A stretch of DNA of 64,000 nucleotides from positions 372,001 through 436,000 of the forward strand of contig NZ_JACVPO010000002.1 of NCBI RefSeq assembly GCF_018881835.1, written 5' to 3'. Shown in pieces: positions 25,423 to 33,818 of this stretch. How positions within the stretch are numbered: the stretch's first letter is position 1; every line of letters starts with the position of its first letter. This DNA is from Polynucleobacter hallstattensis (GTDB taxonomy: Bacteria; Pseudomonadota; Gammaproteobacteria; Burkholderiales; Burkholderiaceae). Under the pieces are notes generated by a model, which had not been told where the DNA came from, did no database searches, and worked only from the letters and a program-made list of their open reading frames with translations. The position numbers and the translations under genes were made by a program.

Positions 25423-26568
25423 GTGACAATCATCACCAATATTGAAGATTTACGAGTTCTGCATCAGAAACGCACCCCCAAGATGTTTTATGACTATGCA
25501 GACTCCGGGTCGTGGACTGAATCCACCTACCGCGCGAATGAGTCGGATTTTCAGAAAATTAAACTGCGTCAACGCGTTGCCGTCAATATGATCAACCGCA
25601 CCACCAAAACAACGATGGTCGGACAAGAAGTTGCCATGCCAGTCGCTTTAGCGCCTACTGGACTAACCGGTATGCAATATGCTGACGGTGAAATTCTGGC
25701 GGCCCGCGCTGCAGAAAAATTTGGCGTCCCCTTCTGCCTTTCTACGATGAGCATTTGCTCGATTGAAGATGTGGCAGAGCGCACTACCAAACCGTTTTGG
25801 TTTCAGCTCTATGTCATGAAAGACCGCGGCTTTATTGAGCGCCTCATTGAGCGTGCCAAAGCAGCTAAGTGCTCTGCCTTGGTTCTCACTTTAGATTTAC
25901 AGATTCTGGGACAACGCCATAAAGATTTAAAAAATGGTTTATCTGCCCCTCCAAAGCTGACGATTGCCAACATCATCAACATGATGACTAAACCCCGCTG
26001 GTGCATGGGTATGGCGATGACTCCCCGTAGAACCTTTCGTAATATTGTTGGTCACGCCACTGGTGTTGGCAACATGTCCTCCCTCTCCTCTTGGACAGCA
26101 GAACAGTTCGACCCAGGTCTGAGCTGGGATGATGTGGAGTGGATTAAGAAACTTTGGGGTGGCAAGTTAATTATTAAAGGCATCTTGGATGAAGAGGATG
26201 CCCGCTTTGCTGCTAACTCGGGCGCGGATGCTCTGATCGTTTCCAACCATGGTGGCCGACAGTTGGATGGTGCCATCTCTAGCATCAAAGCTTTGCCTGG
26301 CATTGTGAATGCTGTTGGTAAAGATATTGAGGTGTGGATGGATGGTGGCATTCGTTCAGGGCAGGATGTTTTGAAGGCTTGGGCATTAGGAGCACGTGGC
26401 ACATTGATTGGTCGCCCCTTCCTCTATGGCTTGGGTGCTATGGGCGAGGCCGGCGTTACTAAATGCCTAGAGATTATTCACAATGAATTAGATATCACCA
26501 TGGCCTTTACAGGACATCGTGATATCCAGAATGTGACTAAAGATATTTTGTATCCAGGAACTTTTTAA
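25423..26568 (+). CDS. lldD: FMN-dependent alpha-hydroxy-acid dehydrogenase, L-lactate dehydrogenase type
   Basis: A 381-residue member of the flavin hydroxyacid oxidase family. It has FYDYADSGSWTESTYRANES, APTGLTGMQYADGE, LTLDLQILGQRHKDL and the active-site IVSNHGGRQLDGA with the catalytic His, then WMDGGIRSGQDVLKA for FMN. Membrane-associated relatives oxidise L-lactate to pyruvate and pass electrons to quinone. GTG start at 25423, preceded by GAGGGG. A membrane-protein gene follows immediately. Confidence 0.9.
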   Translation: MTIITNIEDLRVLHQKRTPKMFYDYADSGSWTESTYRANESDFQKIKLRQRVAVNMINRTTKTTMVGQEVAMPVALAPTGLTGMQYADGEILAARAAEKFGVPFCLSTMSICSIEDVAERTTKPFWFQLYVMKDRGFIERLIERAKAAKCSALVLTLDLQILGQRHKDLKNGLSAPPKLTIANIINMMTKPRWCMGMAMTPRRTFRNIVGHATGVGNMSSLSSWTAEQFDPGLSWDDVEWIKKLWGGKLIIKGILDEEDARFAANSGADALIVSNHGGRQLDGAISSIKALPGIVNAVGKDIEVWMDGGIRSGQDVLKAWALGARGTLIGRPFLYGLGAMGEAGVTKCLEIIHNELDITMAFTGHRDIQNVTKDILYPGTF

Positions 26569-26569
26569 T

Positions 26570-27370
26570 ATTTCACACTTAGCCAATTCTCCCGAACTCG
26601 TATTTGGCATCTCTGCTGTAGCCCTCTCGGGCTCGGTGTGGTTTGGCAATGCCGTACTGAGCAAGTACCGCACAAAAGATACTGAGACCTCTGCAGATTT
26701 GGGGATCATTCAGACTGCAACACTCACATTGCTTGGCCTGATTATTGGTTTTACCTTTTCCATGGCTATTGCTCGGTATGACTTAAGGCAGACTTATGAA
26801 GAGGCTGAGGCAAATGCCATTGGTACTGAGTTCTTAAGAGCCGATCTTTTGCCCAGCAAGACTGCAGAATCCATCAAGGGGCTTCTCAACGAATATCTGG
26901 ATCAGCGTATTTTCTTTTACTCTAAGCAAGATCAAGAAACGGCTAAGCAAATTACGAAACGCACCCTTGCTTTAGAGAACGCGATGTGGAACGAATTACT
27001 CCCTGTAGCACGCACACAATCAACCCCGACTATTGCACTAGTCATCGCTGGAATGAATGATGTGATCAACTCCCATGGCTACACCCAAGCGGCTTGGTGG
27101 AACCGTATTCCGACTGCGGCCTGGTGGCTGATGGCAGCAATCGCGATTGCTGCCAATATGTTGGTGGGTTTTGGTGCACGAAACTTTAAACGTAATGTCG
27201 GCCTTTTTATGATTTTCCCAACCATGATTTCCATTGCCTTCTTTCTGATTGCAGACATTGATAGTCCTCGTGGTGGCATTATTCGTATCGACCCACGAAA
27301 TCTGATTGATTTAAAAAACAATTTGAGCTCCCTAAATAGCTCAGTCCCTACCAGAGGCATTAATAAATGA
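26570..27370 (+). CDS. Membrane protein, DUF4239-like, with uncertain (possibly ATT) start
   Basis: The clear part begins at GTG 26636 and gives 244 residues. However, the same frame stays open upstream and encodes a plausible first membrane helix (ANSPELVFGISAVALSGSV). That frame reaches ATT at 26570, which has AGGA 10 bases upstream, just after the lldD stop; no ATG, GTG or TTG is available there. Hydrophobic segments occur near 20, 40-60, 180-200 and 205-225, with a long soluble helical region between (EEAEANAIGTEFLRADLLP). That pattern is DUF4239/bestrophin-like. Function unknown. Confidence 0.65.
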   Translation: MSHLANSPELVFGISAVALSGSVWFGNAVLSKYRTKDTETSADLGIIQTATLTLLGLIIGFTFSMAIARYDLRQTYEEAEANAIGTEFLRADLLPSKTAESIKGLLNEYLDQRIFFYSKQDQETAKQITKRTLALENAMWNELLPVARTQSTPTIALVIAGMNDVINSHGYTQAAWWNRIPTAAWWLMAAIAIAANMLVGFGARNFKRNVGLFMIFPTMISIAFFLIADIDSPRGGIIRIDPRNLIDLKNNLSSLNSSVPTRGINK

Positions 27371-27558
27371 AGCGTATTGTTGATGTATATAAAGATAGGG
27401 GTCGAGAGCTCGTGTGGACTTATGTCATTCACCTTGGCAATCTTGAGTTTCACCCGGCTCAAACTGATTTTGAGCAAGAGGCACTGCGACTTTCTCAACT
27501 TGATAAGCGCGGCACGCCAAGCGAGTTGAGTGCCAAAGCTAGACTTACCGTTCGATAA
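27367..27558 (+). CDS. Small hypothetical protein coupled to the upstream membrane protein
   Basis: A 63-residue frame overlapping the preceding stop by ATGA. Sequence MKRIVDVYKDRGRELVWTY to LSAKARLTVR has no membrane segment and no recognised motif. The four-base overlap supports translation. Confidence is limited because no family is known to me. Confidence 0.55.
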   Translation: MKRIVDVYKDRGRELVWTYVIHLGNLEFHPAQTDFEQEALRLSQLDKRGTPSELSAKARLTVR

Positions 27559-27580
27559 CTTTTAACTTTAGTTCTGAAAT

Positions 27581-27757
27581 ATGAAACCTTTAAGCAAAAA
27601 AGCCAAGATGGCAGTTGGATGGACAATCTTAATGACCGTTACTGGCACTGCCATGCTGCATCAATGGGAATTTTTTGCGATGGGATGTGCATCCATTGCA
27701 ATGCTACTCATTGCGAATCACTATGGCCTACTGAAAGATCCTGAAGACAAAAAATAA
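27581..27757 (+). CDS. Small membrane protein
   Basis: A 58-residue frame starting MKPLSKKAKMAVGWTILM and ending LLKDPEDKK, with two hydrophobic segments around a HQWEFF turn. It lies 22 bases after the previous gene on the same strand and ends before a hairpin. Positive N-terminus and charged C-terminus are typical of a real small inner-membrane protein. Function unknown. Confidence 0.6.
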   Translation: MKPLSKKAKMAVGWTILMTVTGTAMLHQWEFFAMGCASIAMLLIANHYGLLKDPEDKK

Positions 27758-27783
27758 GGCCCCTATCTTTCGATAGCGGCCCC
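27749..27783 (-). terminator. Probable intrinsic terminator for the old yellow enzyme gene
   Basis: On the minus strand GGCCGCTATC, loop GAAA, GATAGGGGCC (one mismatch) is followed by TTATTTTTT. It lies between the converging small-protein and ene-reductase genes. Confidence 0.75.
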
Positions 27784-27800
27784 AATTGATCTTCAGCAGA

Positions 27801-28901
27801 TTAGAGTGTTGGGTAATCTGTATATCCGACCTCTGCTCCACCGTAAAAAGTTGCACGGTTATAAGCATTCAGTGCTGCGCCTTGCGCAAAGCGCTCAGCC
27901 AAATCCGGATTAGAAATATACAAACGTCCATAGGCCACTGCATCTGCTAAGCCAGCCTCTAAAACAGCTTCACCCATGGCTTGATCATACCCACCGGCAC
28001 TAATAAATTGACCCTGATAGATTGCACGGAACATCTCTGAGGTAATGGGCGCCTCTACGTTTACTTGATCATTACCACCTGCACTTGTGGAACGCGGTTC
28101 AATCATGTGCACATAAGATAAGTGATAGCCGTTGAGCTTCTGAATTACCGCGGTAAACAAAGCAACTGGATCGCTATCAGCCATATCATTAAAGCTACCG
28201 TACGGTGATAAGCGCACACCGATACGATCACTTGGGTATACCTTGGTAATAGATTCAATAACCTCGCCCAATAAGCGCATACGATTTTCGATTGATCCGC
28301 CATAGCCGTCAGTACGTTGATTGGTTTTATCTTGTAAAAACTGATCGAGTAAATAGCCGTTCGCAGAATGAATTTCCACACCATCAAAACCTGCCGCTTT
28401 AGCATTAACAGCAGCTAGCTCAAAGTCCTTCAGAAGACGGACAATGTCTTCGGTGCTCATCGCCTTAGGCGTTTCGTAATCGTGCAACTTCCAATCAGCA
28501 CCATAAGTTTGGCCAGCAGGCGCAATCGCAGATGGAGCTTCAGGGATACCCTGCTCGGGATGTAAAGAAGAATGGGAAATACGTCCAACATGCCATAACT
28601 GCGCAATCATCTTGCCACCTCTGGCATGCACCGCACTCACAATTTCCTTCCAAGCCGCTGTTTGCGCAGCAGAATAGATACCAGGTGTTGCGGGATAACC
28701 TTTGCCAATAGCAGAAATTTGCGTTGCTTCGCTGATGATGAGGCCGGCACTTGCCCTTTGCTCATAGTACGTTTTTGCAAGAGGATGTGGCACATCCCCA
28801 TCAATGGCACGCATTCTAGTGAGAGGAGCCATCACAAGGCGATTCTTTAATTCAATCGCGCCAAGTTTGACGGGTGTAAACATGATTTCTTTTCCAGACA
28901 T
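27801..28901 (-). CDS. nemA: Alkene reductase, old yellow enzyme family
   Basis: A 366-residue FMN enzyme: LKNRLVMAPLTRMRA, AQLWHVGRISH with the family tryptophan, the HSANGYLLDQFLQDKTNQRTD signature with substrate-binding His-x-x-Asn, and ISAGGYD near the FMN phosphate. NemA-type enzymes use NADPH to reduce activated C=C bonds and nitro compounds and protect against electrophiles. ATG at 28883 is an alternative start. Regulated alone as far as can be seen; oxyR is 78 bases upstream on the same strand. Confidence 0.88.
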   Translation of the reverse strand: MSGKEIMFTPVKLGAIELKNRLVMAPLTRMRAIDGDVPHPLAKTYYEQRASAGLIISEATQISAIGKGYPATPGIYSAAQTAAWKEIVSAVHARGGKMIAQLWHVGRISHSSLHPEQGIPEAPSAIAPAGQTYGADWKLHDYETPKAMSTEDIVRLLKDFELAAVNAKAAGFDGVEIHSANGYLLDQFLQDKTNQRTDGYGGSIENRMRLLGEVIESITKVYPSDRIGVRLSPYGSFNDMADSDPVALFTAVIQKLNGYHLSYVHMIEPRSTSAGGNDQVNVEAPITSEMFRAIYQGQFISAGGYDQAMGEAVLEAGLADAVAYGRLYISNPDLAERFAQGAALNAYNRATFYGGAEVGYTDYPTL

Positions 28902-28979
28902 GAACTACTTTCTTTGAGGATGAACACTTCAATTAATGGGCAACTGTAGCAGGGATACTAAAGCACCGCCGATACCATA

Positions 28980-29927
28980 CTAGACTCTTTGAAAACTCTT
29001 TCGACTGCCCCGACTAATTCTTGGGCTAGATTTAAATCTTGACTCAATACTCTGGGCAAGCGCTTGGAACTCATCATGATGCGCAGTTGATAAGCGAGCT
29101 ACAAGCGCAATCACTCTCTTGGGAGCAGGCGGTGCTAAAGGCCGGGCAATTAATGTCGTACCATTTAAGATCCCGCCTTTTACTGCCATTTCAGGTAGCA
29201 GCGCAATGCCCATACCAGACTCCACCATTTGCAACAGTGTCAGTAAACTAGTTGCCTCCATGCCTTCGGCATTGCGAATATCAGAATGCTTACAAGCTTG
29301 CATAGTGTGATCACGCAAGCAATGGCCCTCCTCTAGCAACAGTAGCCTCTCTGCCATTTTGGTTGGCAAATGAATTTCCTTACCTTTTAATGCAGGGTCA
29401 TTTGCACCTGCAACTAACCAAAATTCATCGACAAAAAGCTCTTTTACCAACAGGCCCGCTGTGTCATAGGGCAATGCAATTAATGCAAAATCGAGTTGAT
29501 GATCCGCTAAACGCGCCAATAGATTAGCGGTTAAATCTTCACGCAGGGCAATCTTGAGCTTGGGGTAATGCTCCCGAATATCTGGCAACACATTTGGCAA
29601 TAAAAATGGTGCAATGGTTGGGATCACTCCCAATCGAATAGTCCCCACCATGGGCTCGCCAGAGGCGCTCGCATACTCCACAAGATCTTGAGACGAGGCT
29701 AAGATGACCTTAGCCCTTTCCAAAATCTCTAGACCGATTGGAGTGATAGCTACATTTTGTCTATCCCGCTCTACCAAGCAGACTCCCAACACATCTTCCA
29801 GCTCTTTTAAACCAGCGCTCAGGGTAGATTGGCCTACAAAGCAGGCCTCTGCAGCCCTAGTAAAATTAAGCTCTTGAGCAACTGCTACAAAATAGCGAAG
29901 TTGTCGTAATGAAGGTAGAGCCGCCAT
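28980..29927 (-). CDS. oxyR: OxyR-type LysR regulator of hydrogen peroxide response
   Basis: A 315-residue LysR protein: winged helix at the N-terminus (LNFTRAAEACFVGQSTLSAGLKELE has a recognisable helix pattern), effector domain from about residue 92. The peroxide-sensing pair Cys203 and Cys212 lies in EEGHCLRDHTMQAC, at the same nine-residue spacing as E. coli Cys199 and Cys208. It should oxidise to a disulfide and activate antioxidant genes. It is divergent from the rubredoxin gene with a 172-base gap. A basic tail (SPRISRGSRKSFQRV) extends the usual length slightly. Confidence 0.92.
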   Translation of the reverse strand: MAALPSLRQLRYFVAVAQELNFTRAAEACFVGQSTLSAGLKELEDVLGVCLVERDRQNVAITPIGLEILERAKVILASSQDLVEYASASGEPMVGTIRLGVIPTIAPFLLPNVLPDIREHYPKLKIALREDLTANLLARLADHQLDFALIALPYDTAGLLVKELFVDEFWLVAGANDPALKGKEIHLPTKMAERLLLLEEGHCLRDHTMQACKHSDIRNAEGMEATSLLTLLQMVESGMGIALLPEMAVKGGILNGTTLIARPLAPPAPKRVIALVARLSTAHHDEFQALAQSIESRFKSSPRISRGSRKSFQRV

Positions 29928-29947
29928 AAGTTGTAGTTATCCCTATA

Positions 29948-29962
29948 ATCTAATTATCAGAT
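29948..29962. promoter_or_regulatory. Possible LysR-type/OxyR site upstream of oxyR
   Basis: ATCT, 7-base spacer, AGAT: an inverted repeat inside a very AT-rich stretch just upstream of oxyR and facing the rubredoxin gene. Place and spacing suit a LysR-type site, but the bases are not a clean match to the ATAG/CTAT OxyR consensus. Confidence 0.25.
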
Positions 29963-30099
29963 AAATAATATCATTCCTATTTACCTTATAAATCATTGCC
30001 TACTTACTTGCTTGATACAAAACAATCAGTCTCTTAGCTGGCAAGTAAATTTGAAATTCAATTTAAACTGTCTTTTATCTCTCACAGTAAGGAATCTCT

Positions 30100-30267
30100 A
30101 TGAAATCTTGGCAATGTATCGTATGCGGTTTCGTCTATGATGAAGCGAAAGGCTTGCCTGAAGATGGCATTCCTGCTGGAACCGCTTGGGCTGACGTTCC
30201 TGAAGATTGGGAATGTCCAGATTGCGGTGTATCAAAATCTGACTTTGAAATGGTGCAAGTTTCCTAA
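30100..30267 (+). CDS. Rubredoxin
   Basis: A 55-residue protein from ATG 30100 with GTAAGGA upstream. Iron ligands are Cys6 and Cys9 in [12 protein letters not shown], and Cys39 and Cys42 in [13 protein letters not shown], with the aromatic core residues in place. It carries one electron on an Fe(Cys)4 site in the cytoplasm. It is 48 bases upstream of its probable reductase. Confidence 0.95.
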   Translation: MKSWQCIVCGFVYDEAKGLPEDGIPAGTAWADVPEDWECPDCGVSKSDFEMVQVS

Positions 30268-30315
30268 TTCAAGTAAAACGTATTACCTTTCAACGCATTA
30301 TTAGGGAGTCCATTT

Positions 30316-31482
30316 TTGGATCATCAGAATCAATCATCCCCATCAGGGATTGTCATCATTGGTAGCGGCTTAGCTGGCTTCACCGTCATTCGCGAGCTTC
30401 GCAAAATAGACAAGGTGATTCCGATTACCCTTGTAACAAGAGAGCCGGGATACTTTTACTCCAAGCCAATGCTCTCTACCGCATTGGCAAGCAGCAAATC
30501 TGCAGAGCAATTAGTCTCCACTAATGCCGAGGGCATGGCAACACAGCTAGACATTACGATTCTGGGCGATGTTGACGTCACTGCAATTGATACCACCTCA
30601 CAAACAGTCACCACTTCTACAGGCAGCCTTTCCTATGGAAAGCTAGTACTAGGATTAGGCGCCGATCAAATTCGCCTTCCTTTGGAAGGCAATGCAGCCA
30701 ATGAAGTGATTACCGTCAATGATCTGGAAGACTATGCGCAATTTCGCAAGACAATTGAAGGCAAAAAACGAATCGCTATTTTAGGTGCAGGCCTCATTGG
30801 ATGCGAGTTTGCAAATGATTTAGTTTTAGGCTCCTATGAAGTAGATGTCATCGATTTAGCACCGCAGGCTTTAGGTAGACTACTTCCCGAAGCGGCGGCA
30901 CAAGCACTGCAAGCGAAGCTCAGTGCAGCAGGTGTGCGTTGGCACTTCGCTACTACCGTTCAATCGATTGATCGAAGCGGCGATTCTCTCTCAGTTACTC
31001 TTGCCAACGGATCGGTAATTCATAGTGATGCATTTCTGTCGGCCGTCGGTTTAAAGCCTCGCTTAGATTTAGCTCAATCAGCCGGAATTGCAACAGGCGC
31101 AGGTATTACAGTTAATCGTCAATTAGAAACCAGCGCCAAGAATGTTTATGCCATTGGCGACTGTGCCGAAGTTGAGGGCTTGGTTCTGCCTTATGTCATG
31201 CCGATCATGCAGGCTGCACGAGCTTTAGCTCCTAATCTACTTGGGCAAGCGACTACCCTCAGTTATCCTGCAATGCCCGTCATGGTCAAGACCCCTGCCC
31301 TACCAACCATTGTTTCACCACCAGCTAAAGATGCGCTTGGTGATTGGAAAATCAATTCGGTTGAAGGTGGTCTTGAAGCGCGCTTTGAATCTAGTGACGG
31401 TAAGTTGCTCGGCTTCGCTCTTATGGGTACAGCTACCGCACAACGTGGCGCACTGACAAAAGAGTTGCCCCCCATCTTGTAG
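30316..31482 (+). CDS. Rubredoxin-NAD(+) reductase type FAD-dependent oxidoreductase
   Basis: A 388-residue pyridine-nucleotide disulfide-type flavoprotein. FAD motif IVIIGSGLAGFTVIRELRK, NAD motif RIAILGAGLIGCEFANDL, and second FAD motif VYAIGDCAEVEGLVLPYVMP. The arrangement right after rubredoxin marks it as the NADH:rubredoxin reductase. Together they could feed electrons to an alkane hydroxylase, a peroxide reductase or another acceptor; none is adjacent. TTG start at 30316 is chosen for the AGGGAG ribosome site eight bases upstream. Confidence 0.9.
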   Translation: MDHQNQSSPSGIVIIGSGLAGFTVIRELRKIDKVIPITLVTREPGYFYSKPMLSTALASSKSAEQLVSTNAEGMATQLDITILGDVDVTAIDTTSQTVTTSTGSLSYGKLVLGLGADQIRLPLEGNAANEVITVNDLEDYAQFRKTIEGKKRIAILGAGLIGCEFANDLVLGSYEVDVIDLAPQALGRLLPEAAAQALQAKLSAAGVRWHFATTVQSIDRSGDSLSVTLANGSVIHSDAFLSAVGLKPRLDLAQSAGIATGAGITVNRQLETSAKNVYAIGDCAEVEGLVLPYVMPIMQAARALAPNLLGQATTLSYPAMPVMVKTPALPTIVSPPAKDALGDWKINSVEGGLEARFESSDGKLLGFALMGTATAQRGALTKELPPIL

Positions 31483-31525
31483 TCATGGTGGCTGACCGCT
31501 ATCTCTCAACGATCTGCACAAAAGA

Positions 31526-31550
31526 AAAAGGCCCGCTCAGCGGGCCTTTT
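31526..31550. terminator. Bidirectional intrinsic terminator
   Basis: AAAAGGCCCGC, loop TCA, GCGGGCCTTTT: perfect 11-base stem with A and T tracts on both sides, between the converging reductase and PuuD-like genes. Confidence 0.93.
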
Positions 31551-31571
31551 GCATGATCCAAAACATTTACC

Positions 31572-32165
31572 TTATGAAGCAATCACAAACCACGTTGTAT
31601 TGTGTGACTGAGCGCTCATCAAAAATAGCATTGGGATAGATAGCATCGTGTTAAAGCGGGAAGTCAACATCGCAATGCGTGCAGACTTTGCTTTGACATC
31701 AGGCTCAACCGCAACCATGCCTAGAGCACGTTTCTGATTTGGCCAAATAATGAACCAAACGTTGAACGCCATGATCAAGGCAATCCACATACCTAAGCCG
31801 ATTGCGCGGAAAGGTGCCTGCAAAGTGAATGCCTGATGCGCATACCCATTCAATATGGATAAGATCAAGCCGCTCAGTACGGTCAATAGAGCAGCCCATC
31901 GAAACCAAAAGAGTGCTGTTGGAGCAATAACTTTGCCGATTGCTGGCTTTTGCTCATCCGGAATCTTTGACATGGATGGAATCTGCACAAAATTGAAATA
32001 CCAAAGCAAACCTACCCACATCACGCCAACCATCACGTGAATCCAACGGAATAAAAATGGCAACTCAATCGAACCGAGGTTCGCACCCAAGGCTAGGACA
32101 ATCAATACGAGGAGCACAAAGCCAGCTAAAACAGTACGGCCTAATGAGGTAAAGATAGATGACAT
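31572..32165 (-). CDS. PuuD-like membrane protein (urate oxidase N-terminal domain family)
   Basis: A 197-residue protein with about five hydrophobic helices. LPFLFRWIHVMVGVMWVGLLWYFNFVQIP and AFNVWFIIWPNQKRALGM are typical of the membrane part of urate hydroxylase PuuD. Full PuuD has a C-terminal cytochrome c domain, absent here, and no purine genes are nearby, so urate oxidation is not safe to assume. It may be a haem-containing membrane protein of unknown role. It is 39 bases downstream of sodB. Confidence 0.8.
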   Translation of the reverse strand: MSSIFTSLGRTVLAGFVLLVLIVLALGANLGSIELPFLFRWIHVMVGVMWVGLLWYFNFVQIPSMSKIPDEQKPAIGKVIAPTALFWFRWAALLTVLSGLILSILNGYAHQAFTLQAPFRAIGLGMWIALIMAFNVWFIIWPNQKRALGMVAVEPDVKAKSARIAMLTSRFNTMLSIPMLFLMSAQSHNTTWFVIAS

Positions 32166-32204
32166 GAGAGCTTCCTAAAGAAAAGTAAATAGATCAGGTT
32201 GGAT

Positions 32205-32783
32205 TTAAGCGAAATTCTTGCTAGCAAAATCCCAGTTCACTACATTCCAGAAATTTTCAACATACTTTGGACGAGCATTGCGAGTGTCAATGTAATAAGC
32301 GTGCTCCCAAACATCACAAGTCATCAAAGGCTTGGCATCGGTAGTCAATGGTGTAGCAGCGTTGCTTGTGGATGCCAAATCCAGAGTGCCGTCAGCCTTC
32401 TTAACCAACCAAGCCCAGCCAGATCCAAAGGTACCCACTGCACACTTTGTAAACTCTTCTTTGAATTTATCGAAAGAGCCCCACTTTGCATTAATGGCAT
32501 CAGCTAGAGGACCTGTCGGTGCGCCACCGCCATTTGGCTTCATGCTATTCCAGTAAAAAGTGTGATTCCAGACCTGAGCTGCGTTATTGAAAACACCACC
32601 AGCCGACTTTTTAATGATGTCTTCAAGGGAAGCATTTTCAAACTCAGTACCTTTTACCAAATTATTTAAGTTGGTGACATACGTTTGATGATGCTTACCA
32701 TAGTGAAACTCAAGCGTTTCTTTTGAAATGAATGGTGAAAGCGCATCTAATGCGTAAGGGAGTTGAGGTAATGTGTGTTCCAT
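32205..32783 (-). CDS. sodB: Iron superoxide dismutase
   Basis: A 192-residue Fe/Mn-family enzyme. Metal ligands are His27 (LEFHYGKHH), His74 ([11 protein letters not shown]), Asp157 and His161 ([11 protein letters not shown]). Gln70 in AAQVWNH and the overall pattern are those of the Fe type. It converts superoxide to peroxide and O2 in the cytoplasm. AAGGAAAA precedes the ATG. A perfect inverted repeat flanks a TATAGT upstream. Confidence 0.95.
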   Translation of the reverse strand: MEHTLPQLPYALDALSPFISKETLEFHYGKHHQTYVTNLNNLVKGTEFENASLEDIIKKSAGGVFNNAAQVWNHTFYWNSMKPNGGGAPTGPLADAINAKWGSFDKFKEEFTKCAVGTFGSGWAWLVKKADGTLDLASTSNAATPLTTDAKPLMTCDVWEHAYYIDTRNARPKYVENFWNVVNWDFASKNFA

Positions 32784-32823
32784 TATTTTTCCTTGTAAAA
32801 CATATTAATAGGTAGCTACAGTA

Positions 32824-32856
32824 GCCATAATCGACCTAACTATAGACGATTATGGC
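32824..32856 (-). promoter_or_regulatory. Perfect 10-base inverted repeat flanking a -10-like box upstream of sodB
   Basis: GCCATAATCG at 32824-32833 is mirrored exactly by CGATTATGGC at 32847-32856 around 13 bases. Read on the minus strand the spacer contains TATAGT, a good -10 hexamer about 55 bases from the sodB start. It may be an operator for a dimeric regulator or the hairpin ending the bdhA transcript; there is no T run. Confidence 0.45.
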
Positions 32857-32910
32857 GATTTTGTTTGATTGGGAGTAAATCAAGGGCTGGCCTGGTAATC
32901 CTTTTGATGA

Positions 32911-33687
32911 TTACTGAGCTGTCCAGCCGCCATCCATATTCCAGGCCGCTCCACGAACTTCAGAAGCATCTGGGCTACAAAGGAAAACAGCTAACGCTGC
33001 TAATTGTTCTGGGGCCACGAATTCACCGGAGGGCTGCTTCTCAGACACTAAGGCTTTTTTGGCTTCTTCATTTGAAATTCCTTCACGCTCTGCCCGAGCA
33101 TCCACCTGCTTTTGAACCAAGGGAGTTAAAACCCAGCCTGGGCAAATTGCATTACAAGTAATCCCCGTTTTGGCGTTCTCTAGAGCGGTCACTTTGGTTA
33201 AGCCAACAATGCCATGCTTTGCAGCGACATAAGCTGATTTTTGTATAGAACCAACTAAGCCATGAACAGAGGCGATGTTAATAATGCGGCCCCAGTTACG
33301 CTGCTTCATTCCGGGCAAGGCATGATGAGAGGTGTAGAAAGCTGAGCTTAAATTGATGGCAATAATCGACTCCCACTTATCCGCTGGAAAGTCTTCAATA
33401 TTCGCTGTGTGCTGAATGCCTGCGTTATTTACTAATATATCCAGTGAACCAAAGCGTTTTTCAGTTTGCTTAATGAGATCCTCAATCTCGGCAGGCTTAC
33501 TCATATCAGCGCCGTGATACTCCACTTCAACTCCACAAGCTTTGATGGCAGCAACTGCGGCATCTTTTTCACCAAAGCCGTTCACCATGATGTTGGCGCC
33601 CTGCTTTGCTAAACCAATAGCCATTGCCAAACCAATACCACTAGTGGAACCAGTGACAAGAGCTGTTTTACCTTTTAAATGGGACAT
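32911..33687 (-). CDS. bdhA: 3-hydroxybutyrate dehydrogenase (short-chain dehydrogenase)
   Basis: A 258-residue SDR enzyme: TALVTGSTSGIGLAMAIGLAK for NAD, NNAGIQH, catalytic Ser in INIASVHGLVGS and the Tyr-Lys pair in SAYVAAKHGIVGLTK. IQHTANIEDFP and ICPGWVLTPLVQKQ are characteristic of D-3-hydroxybutyrate dehydrogenase, which makes acetoacetate in storage-polymer and ketone use. ATG at 33687 is preferred; an in-frame ATG at 33699 adds four residues. It lies downstream of the molybdenum hydroxylase genes but 131 bases away. Confidence 0.9.
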   Translation of the reverse strand: MSHLKGKTALVTGSTSGIGLAMAIGLAKQGANIMVNGFGEKDAAVAAIKACGVEVEYHGADMSKPAEIEDLIKQTEKRFGSLDILVNNAGIQHTANIEDFPADKWESIIAINLSSAFYTSHHALPGMKQRNWGRIINIASVHGLVGSIQKSAYVAAKHGIVGLTKVTALENAKTGITCNAICPGWVLTPLVQKQVDARAEREGISNEEAKKALVSEKQPSGEFVAPEQLAALAVFLCSPDASEVRGAAWNMDGGWTAQ

Positions 33688-33714
33688 ATTTTTATTCACA
33701 ATATCAAATTAATG

Positions 33715-33739
33715 GCAAATCCCCAGGTCGGGGATTTGC
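33715..33739. repeat. Perfect 10-base stem-loop between the hydroxylase operon and bdhA
   Basis: GCAAATCCCC, loop AGGTC, GGGGATTTGC. No T run on either strand, so it is not a classical terminator. It may be an mRNA-stabilising or processing hairpin at the end of the upstream operon, or an operator for bdhA. Confidence 0.55.
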
Positions 33740-33818
33740 GCATGGTCAAAACTGGATGTTACAGGATCTACCAGCCCATTTAATACGGGGAATGCGCCTC
33801 ATTTAGGTGTGCTCTAAA

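Noticed and set aside
31572..32165. Urate oxidation system
   Set aside because: The protein lacks the cytochrome c half of PuuD and no purine catabolic genes are adjacent.
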